Shown piece by piece: positions 31,101 through 35,060 of a stretch of DNA of 64,000 nucleotides. How positions within the stretch are numbered: position 1 is the first letter of the stretch; every line of letters starts with the position of its first letter. Under the pieces are notes generated by a model. That model made no database searches. It was not told the DNA's origin and worked only from the letters and a program-made list of their open reading frames with translations. The translations under genes and the position numbers were made by a program. Origin of the DNA: Bufo bufo (lineage: Eukaryota; Chordata; Amphibia; Anura; Bufonidae); the NCBI RefSeq assembly GCF_905171765.1, contig NC_053398.1:51644338-51708337 (forward strand), given 5' to 3'.

Positions 31101-33502
31101 TCAGACTGGTAAAATTAATCTCTGCAAAATGGATGAAAATGGTTGTAGTGACTAGCTGCAATATGAAATGCCATAACGCTGTCCCGCTGCTTATCAACAA
31201 TGCTCAAAGTAAAGAGGTTTCCAGGATAAAGATATCCATAGGAGATCAATTTGGGGACCAGCACCCATTACCTCAATCGATTGGCTGTTGCCTTCAGCCA
31301 TGGTTCTAGGAAGTAAACGGTGTATGGAGCCGGAATACCACAGCTCCGTACACTGTGTAGTGGCCATTCTCAGGTGCTGAGCTGCAGTACCCAAGAATGG
31401 CCACTATACAGTGTACTGAGCTGTGGCACTCCAGCTCCGTGCACTGATTGGTGGGGTGCTGGTCCGCCACCAAGCTCGCATTGATGACTTATCCTGTGGA
31501 TTGGTCATGAATATCAAAAACCCCTTTAAACACACTGATCTGGTGTGAACTCGAGACGGCGGGTAATACAGCATATTACAGAATTGTGGTTCCTTATTAC
31601 CTGAGACTAAGAGGTATTTATACATTCTTTCTCCTCATACCCACAGGTTGCTTGGGGCGGACAAGGTGTTCTCTTATGCTCTCAATGAGTGGCTGACAGA
31701 CATCCGCAAAAATCAGCTGCCGGGAATTTTGGGAGGAGTAGGTCCAATGCATTCAGTTGTACAGCTGTGTGAGTACTGCGTGCTTGCTGATTATCAGTCC
31801 TTACGGTCTTCTCTATCGATCTAAATTTTTTACAATTTGGAAGCCCTTTATTGTAATGGCTAGTATTGTATATTATATGATATTGTAAAGTATTGTGATT
31901 TTTAACCCTATTATATTGGGAATGATTTGTCACACCCGGGAAACGCTTAGGTTCTGTTCACATCTCCTTATTTGAATAAATTGGATGTCTGCAACACGAG
32001 AGCTCCCAGAGCATATGCTGAACATGTCCATGTGGATTTTATTTTTATTTTTTACCATAGATGTCAGTATATTACCACCACTGTGTCTATGGAGTTAAAG
32101 ACACAAAATGCTTGGAGAATTTTATAATTGGCAAGTTGCTTATATTTCTTTTTAAGCTGTATTGGTTGCAAATTTAAAAAGCTTTTAAAGCAATTATTTG
32201 ATTTATTGTGCAAAACTTCGTACAGTTTATTGCCGTATACATATATAATGTCACAAGTCACGGTCTCCAGTGGCGCTGAGCGCAATAAATGTAACGTTTT
32301 TATATGAAGCTAATTATTATTCCATGTGTTGTGTACTGAATATGTCTGTCATATTGTTAGATATATTGATGACTGTTACTGTCTACCTGTTATTTTAGTC
32401 CATGGTGTGCGAGACCTTTTCTGGCTGCCCATTGAACAGTACAGGAAGGATGGTCGCATTATTCGTGGATTACAGAGAGGGGCAGCTTCTTTTGGCACTT
32501 CCACAGCTTCTGCAGCACTAGAGCTCAGTAACCGGCTAGTCCAAGCCATACAGGTAAAGAAACATAGACGAGTACTTCTGGCAGGGTTATATGGGTATGA
32601 AAGGGGTCTTCCGAGATATTTTAACTGATGACCTATTCTCTGGATAGATCAACAGCATCTGATCAGCTCGGGTCCAACACTCAGGACCCCCACCAATCAG
32701 CTGTTTGAGAAGGTATCAGCGCTCACAGTAGTGCTGCGGCCTTATCACAGCTTTGGGCCATGACGTCACGTTCATCTCATGGCCTAGGCGCAGCTCAGCC
32801 CCGTTGTGAAGTGAATGGGGCTGAGCTGCGATACCAGCACAGCCACTATACAATGTATGGCGCTGTGCTTGGTAAGCACGGAGAAGGCCGCCTGCACCCA
32901 CAGGAGCACCAATGCCTTCTGAGACCCCCACCGATCAGATACTGATGACCTTTCCTGAGAATAGGTCTTCAGTATAAAAATCTTGGAAAACACTTTTAAG
33001 ACATGCATTTCATTGTTACCTCTCTTCTCAATTTTAGGCCACAGCAGAGACTGTGTATGACATTCTTTCACCAACACCACCTGTTTCACGTGGCTCACTT
33101 GATGTTAGACAGCCACGTAGACTGAGGAGAGGGCATCAGCCTGCAGATCTACGGGAAGGGGTGGCGAAGGCCTACGACACCGTACGAGAGGTGAGTGCTT
33201 GTCATACACCAGTTACAAGTTTTCCACATGGAGCTGCTGTAACACTGCTTTCCCCAACTTTCTAGGGTGTAATTGACACAGCGCAAACTATATGTGAAGT
33301 GGCATCACGTGGGCATGAACAAAAGGGCCTGACTGGTGCTGTTGGCGGAGTGTTGCGGCAAATTCCGCCCACTGTAGTAAAGCCATTTATAGTAGCCACT
33401 GAGGCGACATCAAATCTTCTAGGAGGAATGAGAAATCAAATAAGACCTGACGCCCACAAAGAGGACTCTCTAAAGTGGAAGGCAGATGAAGGGCAGGACT
33501 GA
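3985..33502 (+). CDS. atg2a: Autophagy-related protein 2 homolog A, 3' part (14 exons)
   Basis: ATG2A is a rod-shaped lipid-transfer protein that bridges the ER and the growing phagophore, feeds it phospholipid, and also acts at lipid droplets. Exons seen: 3985-4108, 10996-11213, 11324-11553, 13823-13958, 14207-14416, 15406-15507, 17047-17131, 17214-17343, 18617-18689, 27580-27662, 31647-31768, 32399-32553, 33038-33190 and 33266-33502. They join in phase to 685 codons plus TGA, about the last third of a protein near 1,900 residues in vertebrates. Recognised blocks are DDFCILD (LIR), [55 protein letters not shown] and [20 protein letters not shown], the [24 protein letters not shown] block and the DAHKED C-terminus fit ATG2A better than ATG2B. 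The N-terminal chorein domain is upstream of the window. Introns total over 27 kb, mostly transposons. Confidence 0.95.
4358..4672. repeat. Palindromic MITE-like repeat
   Basis: GGTCCACCGCTGTCTTC (left) and GAAGATGGCAGTGGACC (right) are opposed, as are CATACCTGATCC and GGATCAGGTAAGTATG. The centre holds ACTGGCTGCAGCAG...CTGCAGCCAGTAA, so almost the whole unit folds back on itself. Confidence 0.6.
4673..5425. other. ATG2A intron sequence, nothing recognised
   Basis: AT-rich intronic sequence before the hAT insertion. No exon or repeat could be supported. Confidence 0.4.
5853..6111 (+). repeat. Three tandem ~90-bp units in the hAT 5' region
   Basis: Units beginning near 5856, 5932 and 6022 share TGGCAGCGACATTACCTG, GCTACATCTCC and CCTAAATATCAGT. 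The first copy is shorter and more diverged. The array lies upstream of the transposase and may be its leader or a subterminal repeat. Confidence 0.7.
6582..9414 (+). pseudogene. hAT transposase pseudogene (BED finger, RNase H-like core, hAT dimerisation domain)
   Basis: Fragments lie in order across several frames. 6582-7166 holds an acidic N-terminal region (EEEEEE) and a BED-type zinc finger with ICNLCC...RHM. An in-frame TAA at 7164-7166 falls before the last His of the finger, and the same frame resumes (7209-7868) with [13 protein letters not shown], the first part of the catalytic core. After a frameshift near 7720 come [13 protein letters not shown] (about 8120), [13 protein letters not shown] (8181-8633), [13 protein letters not shown] (8671-9156) and [10 protein letters not shown] (9166-9414), the hAT C-terminal dimerisation signature. 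At least one stop and several frameshifts mean that it cannot make a full transposase. An excision enzyme would act in trans if supplied by another copy. Confidence 0.85.
9670..10302 (+). repeat. Subterminal minisatellite, ~41-bp unit, about 15 copies
   Basis: Each unit contains CCCTCACCCCTAATGTTTTA and then GGTCAG and GCAGCAGA. Two variants, CACCCC and CGCCAC, alternate through much of the array, giving an ~85-bp higher-order dimer. The T-run in the unit varies from 3 to 8. The array lies wholly inside the hAT element, 0.6 kb from its right end. Confidence 0.85.
10996..11213 (+). CDS. atg2a: ATG2A exon carrying the LIR motif
   Basis: The acceptor is CCCTTTAAATACAG and the donor CCA/GTGAGT. 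It encodes the segment ending [21 protein letters not shown] (11178-11189) preceded by acidic residues is the ATG8-family interaction motif by which ATG2 proteins bind GABARAP/LC3. A serine- and proline-rich disordered stretch precedes it. Confidence 0.93.
11324..11553 (+). CDS. atg2a: ATG2A exon following the LIR
   Basis: Encodes [11 protein letters not shown], then [14 protein letters not shown] and [20 protein letters not shown]. The segment corresponds to the WIPI4 (WDR45)-binding region of human ATG2A. As I recall the human motif is YFS, and here the codon at 11387-11389 is CAC (His). The exon ends two bases into an arginine codon. Confidence 0.95.
12100..13681 (-). mobile_element. Tc1/mariner transposon with unbroken transposase frame, 1582 bp
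   Basis: Both ends read CACTGCTCAAAAAAA(A)TAAAGGG inwards, about 28 bp nearly perfect and a longer imperfect inverted repeat. TA dinucleotides flank both sides (12098-12099 and 13682-13683). The single gene inside is open from start to stop. It sits in the ATG2A intron between 11553 and 13823, opposite in orientation to the host gene. Near-identical ends and an unbroken frame suggest a recent insertion. Confidence 0.93.
12338..13384 (-). CDS. Tc1-family DD34E transposase, apparently intact (348 aa)
   Basis: The enzyme cuts and pastes its own element between terminal repeats at TA sites. The chosen start gives [14 protein letters not shown]; an in-frame ATG 45 bases upstream (13427-13429) would add 15 residues. 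An N-terminal paired-like helix-turn-helix pair ([20 protein letters not shown], then [18 protein letters not shown]) is joined by a basic RRGGGRRR stretch like the GRPR linker. Catalytic motifs are [16 protein letters not shown] and [10 protein letters not shown], with exactly 34 residues between the second Asp and the Glu (DD34E). No stop or frameshift is seen. Length and motif spacing are normal for a functional Tc1 transposase; whether it is expressed cannot be told. Confidence 0.92.
   Translation of the reverse strand: MRRSLQPTQVAQVVQLIQDGTSMRAVARRFAVSVSVVSRAWRRYQETGQYIRRRGGGRRRATTQQQDHYLRLCARRNRRSTARALQNDLQQATNVHVSAQTVRNRLHEGDMRARRPQVGVVLTAQHRAGRLAFAREHQDWQIRHWRPVLFTDESRFTLSTCDRRDRVLRRRGERSAACNILQHDRFGIGSVMVWGGISLEGRTALHVLARGSLTAIRYRDEILRPLVRPYAGAVGPGFLLMQDNARPHVAEVCQQFLQDEGIDAMDWPARSPDLNPIEHIWDIMSRSIHQLHVAPQTVQELADALVQVWEEIPQETVRHLIRSMHRRCREVNRHVEATHTTEPHFDLF
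13823..13958 (+). CDS. atg2a: ATG2A exon ([12 protein letters not shown] block)
   Basis: The acceptor is TTGGTTTTACAG and the donor AAA/GTTAGC. It completes the split arginine, then encodes a Ser/Arg-rich run followed by [12 protein letters not shown] and [10 protein letters not shown]. It ends on a codon boundary. Confidence 0.93.
14207..14416 (+). CDS. atg2a: ATG2A exon ([14 protein letters not shown] block)
   Basis: Acceptor TTTTATAG, donor ATG/GTAAGA; 70 whole codons. Strongly conserved blocks are [46 protein letters not shown]. Confidence 0.97.
14538..14913. repeat. Palindromic MITE
   Basis: GGGTTCTCCAACCCTTTACATG at the left is opposed by CACTTGTAAAGGGTTGGACAACCC at the right. The interior repeats the fold with CTGGTTACTGCAG and CTGCAGTAACCAG. 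It lies in an ATG2A intron. Confidence 0.75.
14989..15138. repeat. Foldback MITE (GGGCAAACTGCGGCTCTCCAG type)
   Basis: GATGGGCAAACTGCGGCTCT at the left and its complement ending GCAGTTTGCCCATC at the right form about 45-bp arms, including CTGTAAAACTACAA and TTGTAGTTTTACAACAG. A diverged half copy lies at 18166-18262. Confidence 0.8.
15406..15507 (+). CDS. atg2a: ATG2A exon ([10 protein letters not shown] block)
   Basis: The acceptor is TTTGTCCTGAAG and the donor CAG/GTTGGT; 34 whole codons. It reads [13 protein letters not shown], then [20 protein letters not shown], a conserved strand-rich part of the lipid-transfer rod. Confidence 0.97.
15645..16835 (+). mobile_element. Decayed Tc1/mariner element
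   Basis: The ends read TA-CAATGCGTTTAGAAAGTC and, inverted from the right, TA-CAGTGCATTCGGAACATC. The leader ATTTTGTTATGCTGCAGCCT is typical of vertebrate Tc1. Remnants of the transposase survive on the plus strand around 16255-16400, a Glu-Thr-Met...Ile-Glu-Leu-Phe block followed by [10 protein letters not shown]. An unrelated repeat starting AAAGGGGTTATCCAATATC (about 16438-16560) interrupts it. Not functional. Confidence 0.8.
17047..17131 (+). CDS. atg2a: ATG2A exon ([13 protein letters not shown])
   Basis: The acceptor is TTTATTTCTGCAG and the donor AAG/GTAAGT. It encodes [16 protein letters not shown] and ends one base into a codon. Confidence 0.97.
17214..17343 (+). CDS. atg2a: ATG2A exon (Ser-rich linker to IYFR)
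   Basis: The acceptor is CATGCCCAG and the donor CAG/GTGAGG. A Ser/Glu-rich disordered linker is followed by DQPIYF. It ends two bases into the arginine that opens the next conserved block. Confidence 0.93.
17675..18046. repeat. MITE-like repeat (CATTTATTAAGACCAGC type)
   Basis: Begins GGGGCACATTTATTAAGACC. Related starts occur at about 44905 (TTTATTAAGACCGGC), 37750 and 58365, showing a dispersed family. The centre has GGCGCCGGCCTCT and a run ending in a TAATAATTGGCCCCC edge. Confidence 0.5.
18617..18689 (+). CDS. atg2a: ATG2A exon ([19 protein letters not shown])
   Basis: The acceptor is GTTTTCTTCAG and the donor ATG/GTAAGT. Tryptophan in VPIWLDY is one of the residues I used to prefer ATG2A over ATG2B. 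The following intron is 8.9 kb because of nested transposons. Confidence 0.97.
18784..19127. repeat. MITE with AAAGGGAATCTGT ends
   Basis: TTAAAGGGAATCTGTAACC at the left and GGTGACAGATTCCCTTTAAGG at the right are inverted. The interior contains GGAGTAATACATAAATAGG and, opposed, CATGTATTACTGC. It abuts the next MITE directly. Confidence 0.75.
19128..19612. repeat. MITE with CTACTTTCACACT ends
   Basis: GGCTACTTTCACACTTGCGG at the left is opposed by GCTAGTGTGAAAGTACCCTT at the right. The interior is rich in GGATCCG and CGGATCC palindromes. It is about 485 bp and has no coding capacity. Confidence 0.75.
19852..20136. repeat. MITE copy, family A, inside the Tc1
   Basis: GGGCCTCATGAACACGCCCG at the left is opposed by ACGGTCGTGTGCATGAGGTC at the right. 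The interior has TTCACTTCAATGGGGCCGCA and CAAGAATAGGCAGTTATATT, shared with the copies at 47479 and 60679. Confidence 0.75.
20340..21300 (+). pseudogene. Tc1 transposase remnant
   Basis: The stretch opens with [20 protein letters not shown] (from about 20357), the N-terminal HTH region of a Tc1 transposase, followed by [12 protein letters not shown] in degraded form. Further on, the nucleotide text still resembles the catalytic half (for example AATCCTGAACTTAATCCAATGGAAATG near 21112). Many stops and frameshifts are present, so it cannot be functional. Confidence 0.75.
21464..21602 (+). repeat. DIRS left inverted terminal repeat
   Basis: Starts TTTCTCGCCCATATTCCTTG and runs through GGCGTGACACTAAGTG to AAGAGACTGCCAGTT. 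It matches the reverse complement of 27244-27378 almost base for base. Confidence 0.93.
22078..22114 (+). repeat. Run of 37 cytosines in the DIRS leader
   Basis: An uninterrupted C tract between GCGCCCA and GGGCAT, upstream of the Gag start. It could form i-motif or G-quadruplex structures, and its length is unreliable in any assembly. Confidence 0.9.
22613..25960 (+). CDS. DIRS Gag-RT-RNase H polyprotein frame (1115 aa)
   Basis: The start is ATG in TCCACCATGT, a good Kozak context; the frame is open a further 150 bases upstream but without family features. Near the N-terminus a CX2CX12CX2C cluster (C15, C18, C31, C34) suggests a zinc knuckle, followed by a Ser/Pro-rich Gag region. The RT begins near residue 560: [49 protein letters not shown] and the YLDD catalytic box at residues 692-695. 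RNase H follows with TTDAS (Asp 856), [16 protein letters not shown] (Asp 913) and NWAADFLSR. The end carries the DIRS-specific [18 protein letters not shown] and [12 protein letters not shown] region, often called methyltransferase-like. Gag is normally a separate frame; here it runs into RT, possibly by a 1-base change near 23880 (see findings). Confidence 0.9.
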   Translation: MSDPSAAAKPWYHACTACREPFPRGQSDPHCTACRAPPQPQSPAVSLPASSDPPDWARSLSQAVESLTHVVGRLIDRPPTPQDASLTVAPSGSTASAAAAGSLSLSDPSRARHSQKRIRVERASSSEASLSPPRVRTQTSLSSPKDSLSEGELAVSDLEMDSALPSKLASAMGQLISDIRDTFKVQDDPPSSDAASVSFIRPRQASKVFPIHSVFSSVVSKAWARPDARFVSPKKLDICYPFPADVVATWSSPPKVDPPVARLSKNTAIPVPDGSSLQSAEDRRMETLSKGIFAASGSALRPVFASAWAGKAISAWGAQLEQELDSDVPIQDLRSLAQLIIRAGNFVCEASLDAGALIARSSALAVSVRRELWLKVWKADAASKRSLAGLPFAGSRLFGVRLDELISEATGGKSTHLPQPQARGAPADALVRLVFGPPAGPLGLPPQLPLRLLPRTSVGSRFFGPSPPGASRRLPAHPQQSSPLPEGAPPPTRVGGRLLLFRDVWMAHVSDAWALEIVSSGYKIEFASFPPDRFFRSRPPRDPKSAAAFSAAVQALLDRGVITPVPLEERFQGFYSNLFVVPKKGGSVRPILDLKKLNRFLLLRRFRMESLRSAVASLEQGDFMSSIDIQDAYLHVPVARCHHRFLRFAVGDLHFQFVALPFGLATAPRVFTKVLAPVFALLRSRGVFLLPYLDDILIKAPSLSQAVASVDLTLETLARFGWVINFPKSSLPPSRQLVFLGMLLDTGAAEVRLPSEKRLTLRGAVRGLLLHRRPSFRFCMRVLGQMVACFEAIPFAQFHSRPLQRAIISSWDKSPESLDHPFRLSPPVRSSLRWWLQSPLLGRSFLPLNWLVVTTDASLLGWGGVFPPRSVQGIWSPSESKLSINVLELRAALLSLRHWTHLLKGHPVRVQSDNATAVAYINHQGGTRSAAAMREVTSILRWAEAHVPALSAIFIPGVDNWAADFLSRTTVDPGEWSLHPEVFEAICLRWGIPDVDLMASKFNHKVPAYLSRARDPGACGADALVLPWRGFARPYIFPPIPLLPKVLRKIAAEGVSVILVAPDWPRRSWYADLMLLLADAPWPLPAREDLLSQGPIFHPRLGSLRLTAWLLRPPS
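25913..26973 (+). CDS. DIRS tyrosine recombinase
   Basis: This enzyme integrates the circular cDNA by site-specific recombination instead of a DDE integrase. The frame overlaps the end of RT (stop 25958-25960); it is open back to 24532, but family-like sequence begins only about 25913 with FRVPTFDG, then [19 protein letters not shown]. The first ATG in the recognisable part is 25996. Catalytic residues of the phage-integrase fold are visible: Arg in [10 protein letters not shown] (26404-26409), His-x-x-Arg in AHSTRAV (His 26794-26796, Arg 26803-26805) and the nucleophile Tyr in TKFYRV (26902-26904). The stop is TGA at 26971-26973. The true start, by reinitiation or frameshift, is not determinable. 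Confidence 0.9.
27034..27135 (+). repeat. DIRS internal complementary region
   Basis: 27034-27074 is the reverse complement of the first ~40 bases of the element, and 27075-27135 is the reverse complement of its last ~60 bases. The two halves meet at GAGAAAAGGAGAC, which marks the joined ends. Confidence 0.9.
27244..27413 (-). repeat. DIRS right inverted terminal repeat
   Basis: Starts AACTGGCAGTCTCTTCTCC and ends GTAATACAAAAGTCTCCT. The last ~35 bases have no counterpart in the left repeat but are matched by the internal complementary region. Confidence 0.93.
27580..27662 (+). CDS. atg2a: ATG2A exon ([20 protein letters not shown])
   Basis: The acceptor is CTTTCTGTCATCACAG and the donor GG/GTAAAT. 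The exon lies only 91 bases after the right end of the Tc1 element that hosts the DIRS copy, and its acceptor tract is intact. Confidence 0.97.
27706..28019. repeat. 34-bp inverted repeat pair with 246-bp spacer
   Basis: 27706-27739 (starts AAAATTTCCAGGAAATGTTG) and 27986-28019 are reverse complements with one mismatch. They begin 44 bases after an ATG2A exon. The spacer holds GCAGGTTTTATTCTACTT and TTTCATCAAGAGTCC but nothing I can classify. Confidence 0.75.
28597..28858 (-). repeat. tRNA-headed SINE, V-SINE/HE1-like
   Basis: Read on the minus strand it opens GGGCAGCACTTGGCTCAGTG, a tRNA-derived head with a degenerate B box. The central TTCTCCCCATGTTTGCG and GGTTTCCTCCCACACTCC follow, with CCAAAGACATACTGATAG at the tail side. 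The central block is, from memory, the conserved V-SINE domain. A second copy lies at 40400-41682. Confidence 0.75.
28859..31206. other. ATG2A intron, mostly unassigned
   Basis: Contains a short CTAGAGGGAG...CCCCCTACTGGTGACTGCAGG repeat (about 28900-29020; related pieces near 47215 and 48845) and a repeat around 30445-30640 with CCAACTGTCCCG and GGGACTGTCCC. No exon could be supported. Confidence 0.45.
31207..31529. repeat. Palindromic MITE (aaagaGGTTTCCAGGATAA type)
   Basis: Outer edges AGGTTTCCAGGATAAAGATA and TATCAAAAACCCCTTTAAA frame an inner palindrome with GAATGGCCACTA and TAGTGGCCATTC. It stops about 120 bases before the exon at 31647. Confidence 0.65.
31647..31768 (+). CDS. atg2a: ATG2A exon ([23 protein letters not shown])
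   Basis: The acceptor is CTCATACCCACAG and the donor T/GTGAGT. It encodes [16 protein letters not shown] and [17 protein letters not shown], part of the conserved C-terminal ATG2 domain. Confidence 0.97.
32399..32553 (+). CDS. atg2a: ATG2A exon ([12 protein letters not shown])
   Basis: The acceptor is CCTGTTATTTTAG and the donor CAG/GTAAAG. It encodes [19 protein letters not shown] and [20 protein letters not shown], a hallmark block of the C-terminal domain that resembles VPS13. Confidence 0.97.
32598..33000. repeat. Palindromic MITE
   Basis: GATGACCTATTCTCTGGATA at the left is opposed by TGAGAATAGGTCTTCAGT at the right. The centre contains GTGAATGGGGCTGAGC and, opposed, GCTCAGCCCCGTTGTG. 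It fills the intron between the exons ending at 32553 and starting at 33038. Confidence 0.7.
33038..33190 (+). CDS. atg2a: ATG2A exon ([12 protein letters not shown])
   Basis: The acceptor is CTTCTCAATTTTAG and the donor GAG/GTGAGT; 51 whole codons. It contains [12 protein letters not shown] and [18 protein letters not shown], the predicted amphipathic region near the C-terminus. Confidence 0.97.
33266..33502 (+). CDS. atg2a: ATG2A terminal coding exon
   Basis: The acceptor is CCCCAACTTTCTAG. It encodes [20 protein letters not shown], then [20 protein letters not shown] and [17 protein letters not shown], closing with TGA at 33500-33502. The natural C-terminus is preserved. Confidence 0.98.
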   Translation, partial: GVIDTAQTICEVASRGHEQKGLTGAVGGVLRQIPPTVVKPFIVATEATSNLLGGMRNQIRPDAHKEDSLKWKADEGQD

Positions 33503-34073
33503 AATGGAAAACGCTCTGCCCTTGAAGTGCCAAAGGAAAGCTGCAATATGTGAAGACGTCTGGAGCTTGCAGGGTCTGCGTATCGAGCTGTTAGTGACCA
33601 CACTTGGACTATGAATGCCACTCCCTACAGTACTTGAGTATTGCCCATAAGCCTTCTATTGAATATTTGTATGTTCTTTTCTGTAAAACCTTCTTCCCCT
33701 TTCTGCATTATCCTTAGATCAGCACATCCATGAAACCTCCTTTGCCGTATTCTACAAATCATAGAATGACTTTATTAGGCAAAACACTTTAAGCACTTTT
33801 AATTGCAATGGTGGCCTTGAAACGTAGACCCTTTTTCTCTGGACCTTAGCTGTGCATTAACCTTCTAAGAAAAGACGCTTGCGTTCATCGTATTTGATTT
33901 TACTGACCCATTTAACTGGACATGAATGGCGCACAATGTAGGCCTGTCTTGTCACATATGAAGGGACTCTGCGGCCTTGATCATCCCGAATGTTGCTTTT
34001 TACGTCTCCCATCTTCCCTTAATGCTTTCTTCTGATTGCAAGGCCAAATAAGTATAAATAATATATATATATA

Positions 34074-34079
34074 AATAAA
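34074..34079 (+). terminator. atg2a: Candidate poly(A) signal of ATG2A
   Basis: AATAAA inside an AT-rich stretch 572 bases after the ATG2A stop. It is the first canonical hexamer that I noticed in a good position; the choice is inferred. Confidence 0.45.
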
Positions 34080-34175
34080 ATATGTAAAAATACAGTAGTG
34101 AATTGTACACAAGCGGAGGCAATCGTCAAGGCGTTTTTGTACTGTATGATATGATGGCTGGTCTGTGGATACACT

Positions 34176-34181
34176 TTTATT
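34176..34181 (-). terminator. Candidate poly(A) signal of the IP3 3-kinase gene
   Basis: AATAAA on the minus strand, about 550 bases past that gene's stop codon. If both signals are used, the two transcripts end about 50-100 bases apart without overlap. Confidence 0.4.
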
Positions 34182-34727
34182 TAAAATGAATGAAACTAAA
34201 AGTTCTCTCACACTGTGATATTGTTCATAGTCTGAATACAGGTCTCATTTCACTCTGCACAATATTATAAAACACATTTACTGGCTTTTACAAATCATGT
34301 TGTGTTATTAATGGAAGAACAGTGTTTTGCCATATAATGGAATGAAACTGAACACTATATAGTATTAAGATTGTCCTGCCCCACCCGCTAGGGGGCGATC
34401 TGGATCCTTCAGTCATCCCTCTGTACAGTAACAGTCAAGAGACCCAGTTCTTTGCTGTCTTCTAGGTCGACGTCAGTGTATGTGGTGCCTGGTTTTCCAG
34501 TGGCCTTATATCTTCATAGAAGATCAACTCATTCCCTATTATCTATCAGTGTATAGTATATCATCTCCTGCTTCTCAGATTCTGAGCAACATTCACATGG
34601 GTTCATTGCAGTAACCCAAGTCCACACGACCAGTTCTGTTGTTCTAGTAATTTTAGCGAAGAAAATCCATGCATGAATTCCTAGGTCTGAGTTACCAGGC
34701 GGTAGAGGTGTGTGCCTACTGTCTCAT

Positions 34728-35060
34728 TCAAAGCTCCCTATTTTCCCCATTTGTAGTATTTGTCTTGGACTCCCTTTTCAGTAAAGTCGTTTCACCAACT
34801 GTGTGCTTCTCGCCCTCCTGCACTACACATTCTGATGTCTCTTCTGCAGTCTCTTCCACCATATGCATGGTATCTCGGAGAGTGGCAATAAGGTTCTTTA
34901 GTCCTAGCAGGTAGCCGTCTTCATGGGTTCCCGGCTCCCAGGGGACATCATGTCGCAGGTTAATATGCGATGGTGCTGGAGTCGTTTTACCAAAATCTAT
35001 CATCCATACATTGGAGAACCCACGTCTGTCATGTACGAAAAGTAGTGAGCTGCCGATCAC
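34728..35060 (-). CDS. IP3 3-kinase terminal coding exon
   Basis: Its acceptor is CTTCCCCTCAG (minus). It encodes [48 protein letters not shown] and an acidic tail to TGA (34728-34730). The Asp of IDFGKT is the conserved metal ligand. Confidence 0.95.
   Translation of the reverse strand: MIGSSLLFVHDRRGFSNVWMIDFGKTTPAPSHINLRHDVPWEPGTHEDGYLLGLKNLIATLRDTMHMVEETAEETSECVVQEGEKHTVGETTLLKRESKTNTTNGENREL

Larger units (their letters stand above)
33503..34727. other. Convergent 3' ends of ATG2A and the IP3 3-kinase gene
   Basis: ATG2A 3' UTR runs from 33503. A plus-strand AATAAA lies at 34074-34079. A minus-strand AATAAA (TTTATT on plus) at 34176-34181 could end the opposing transcript. No other gene is visible between the two stop codons. 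Confidence 0.5.
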
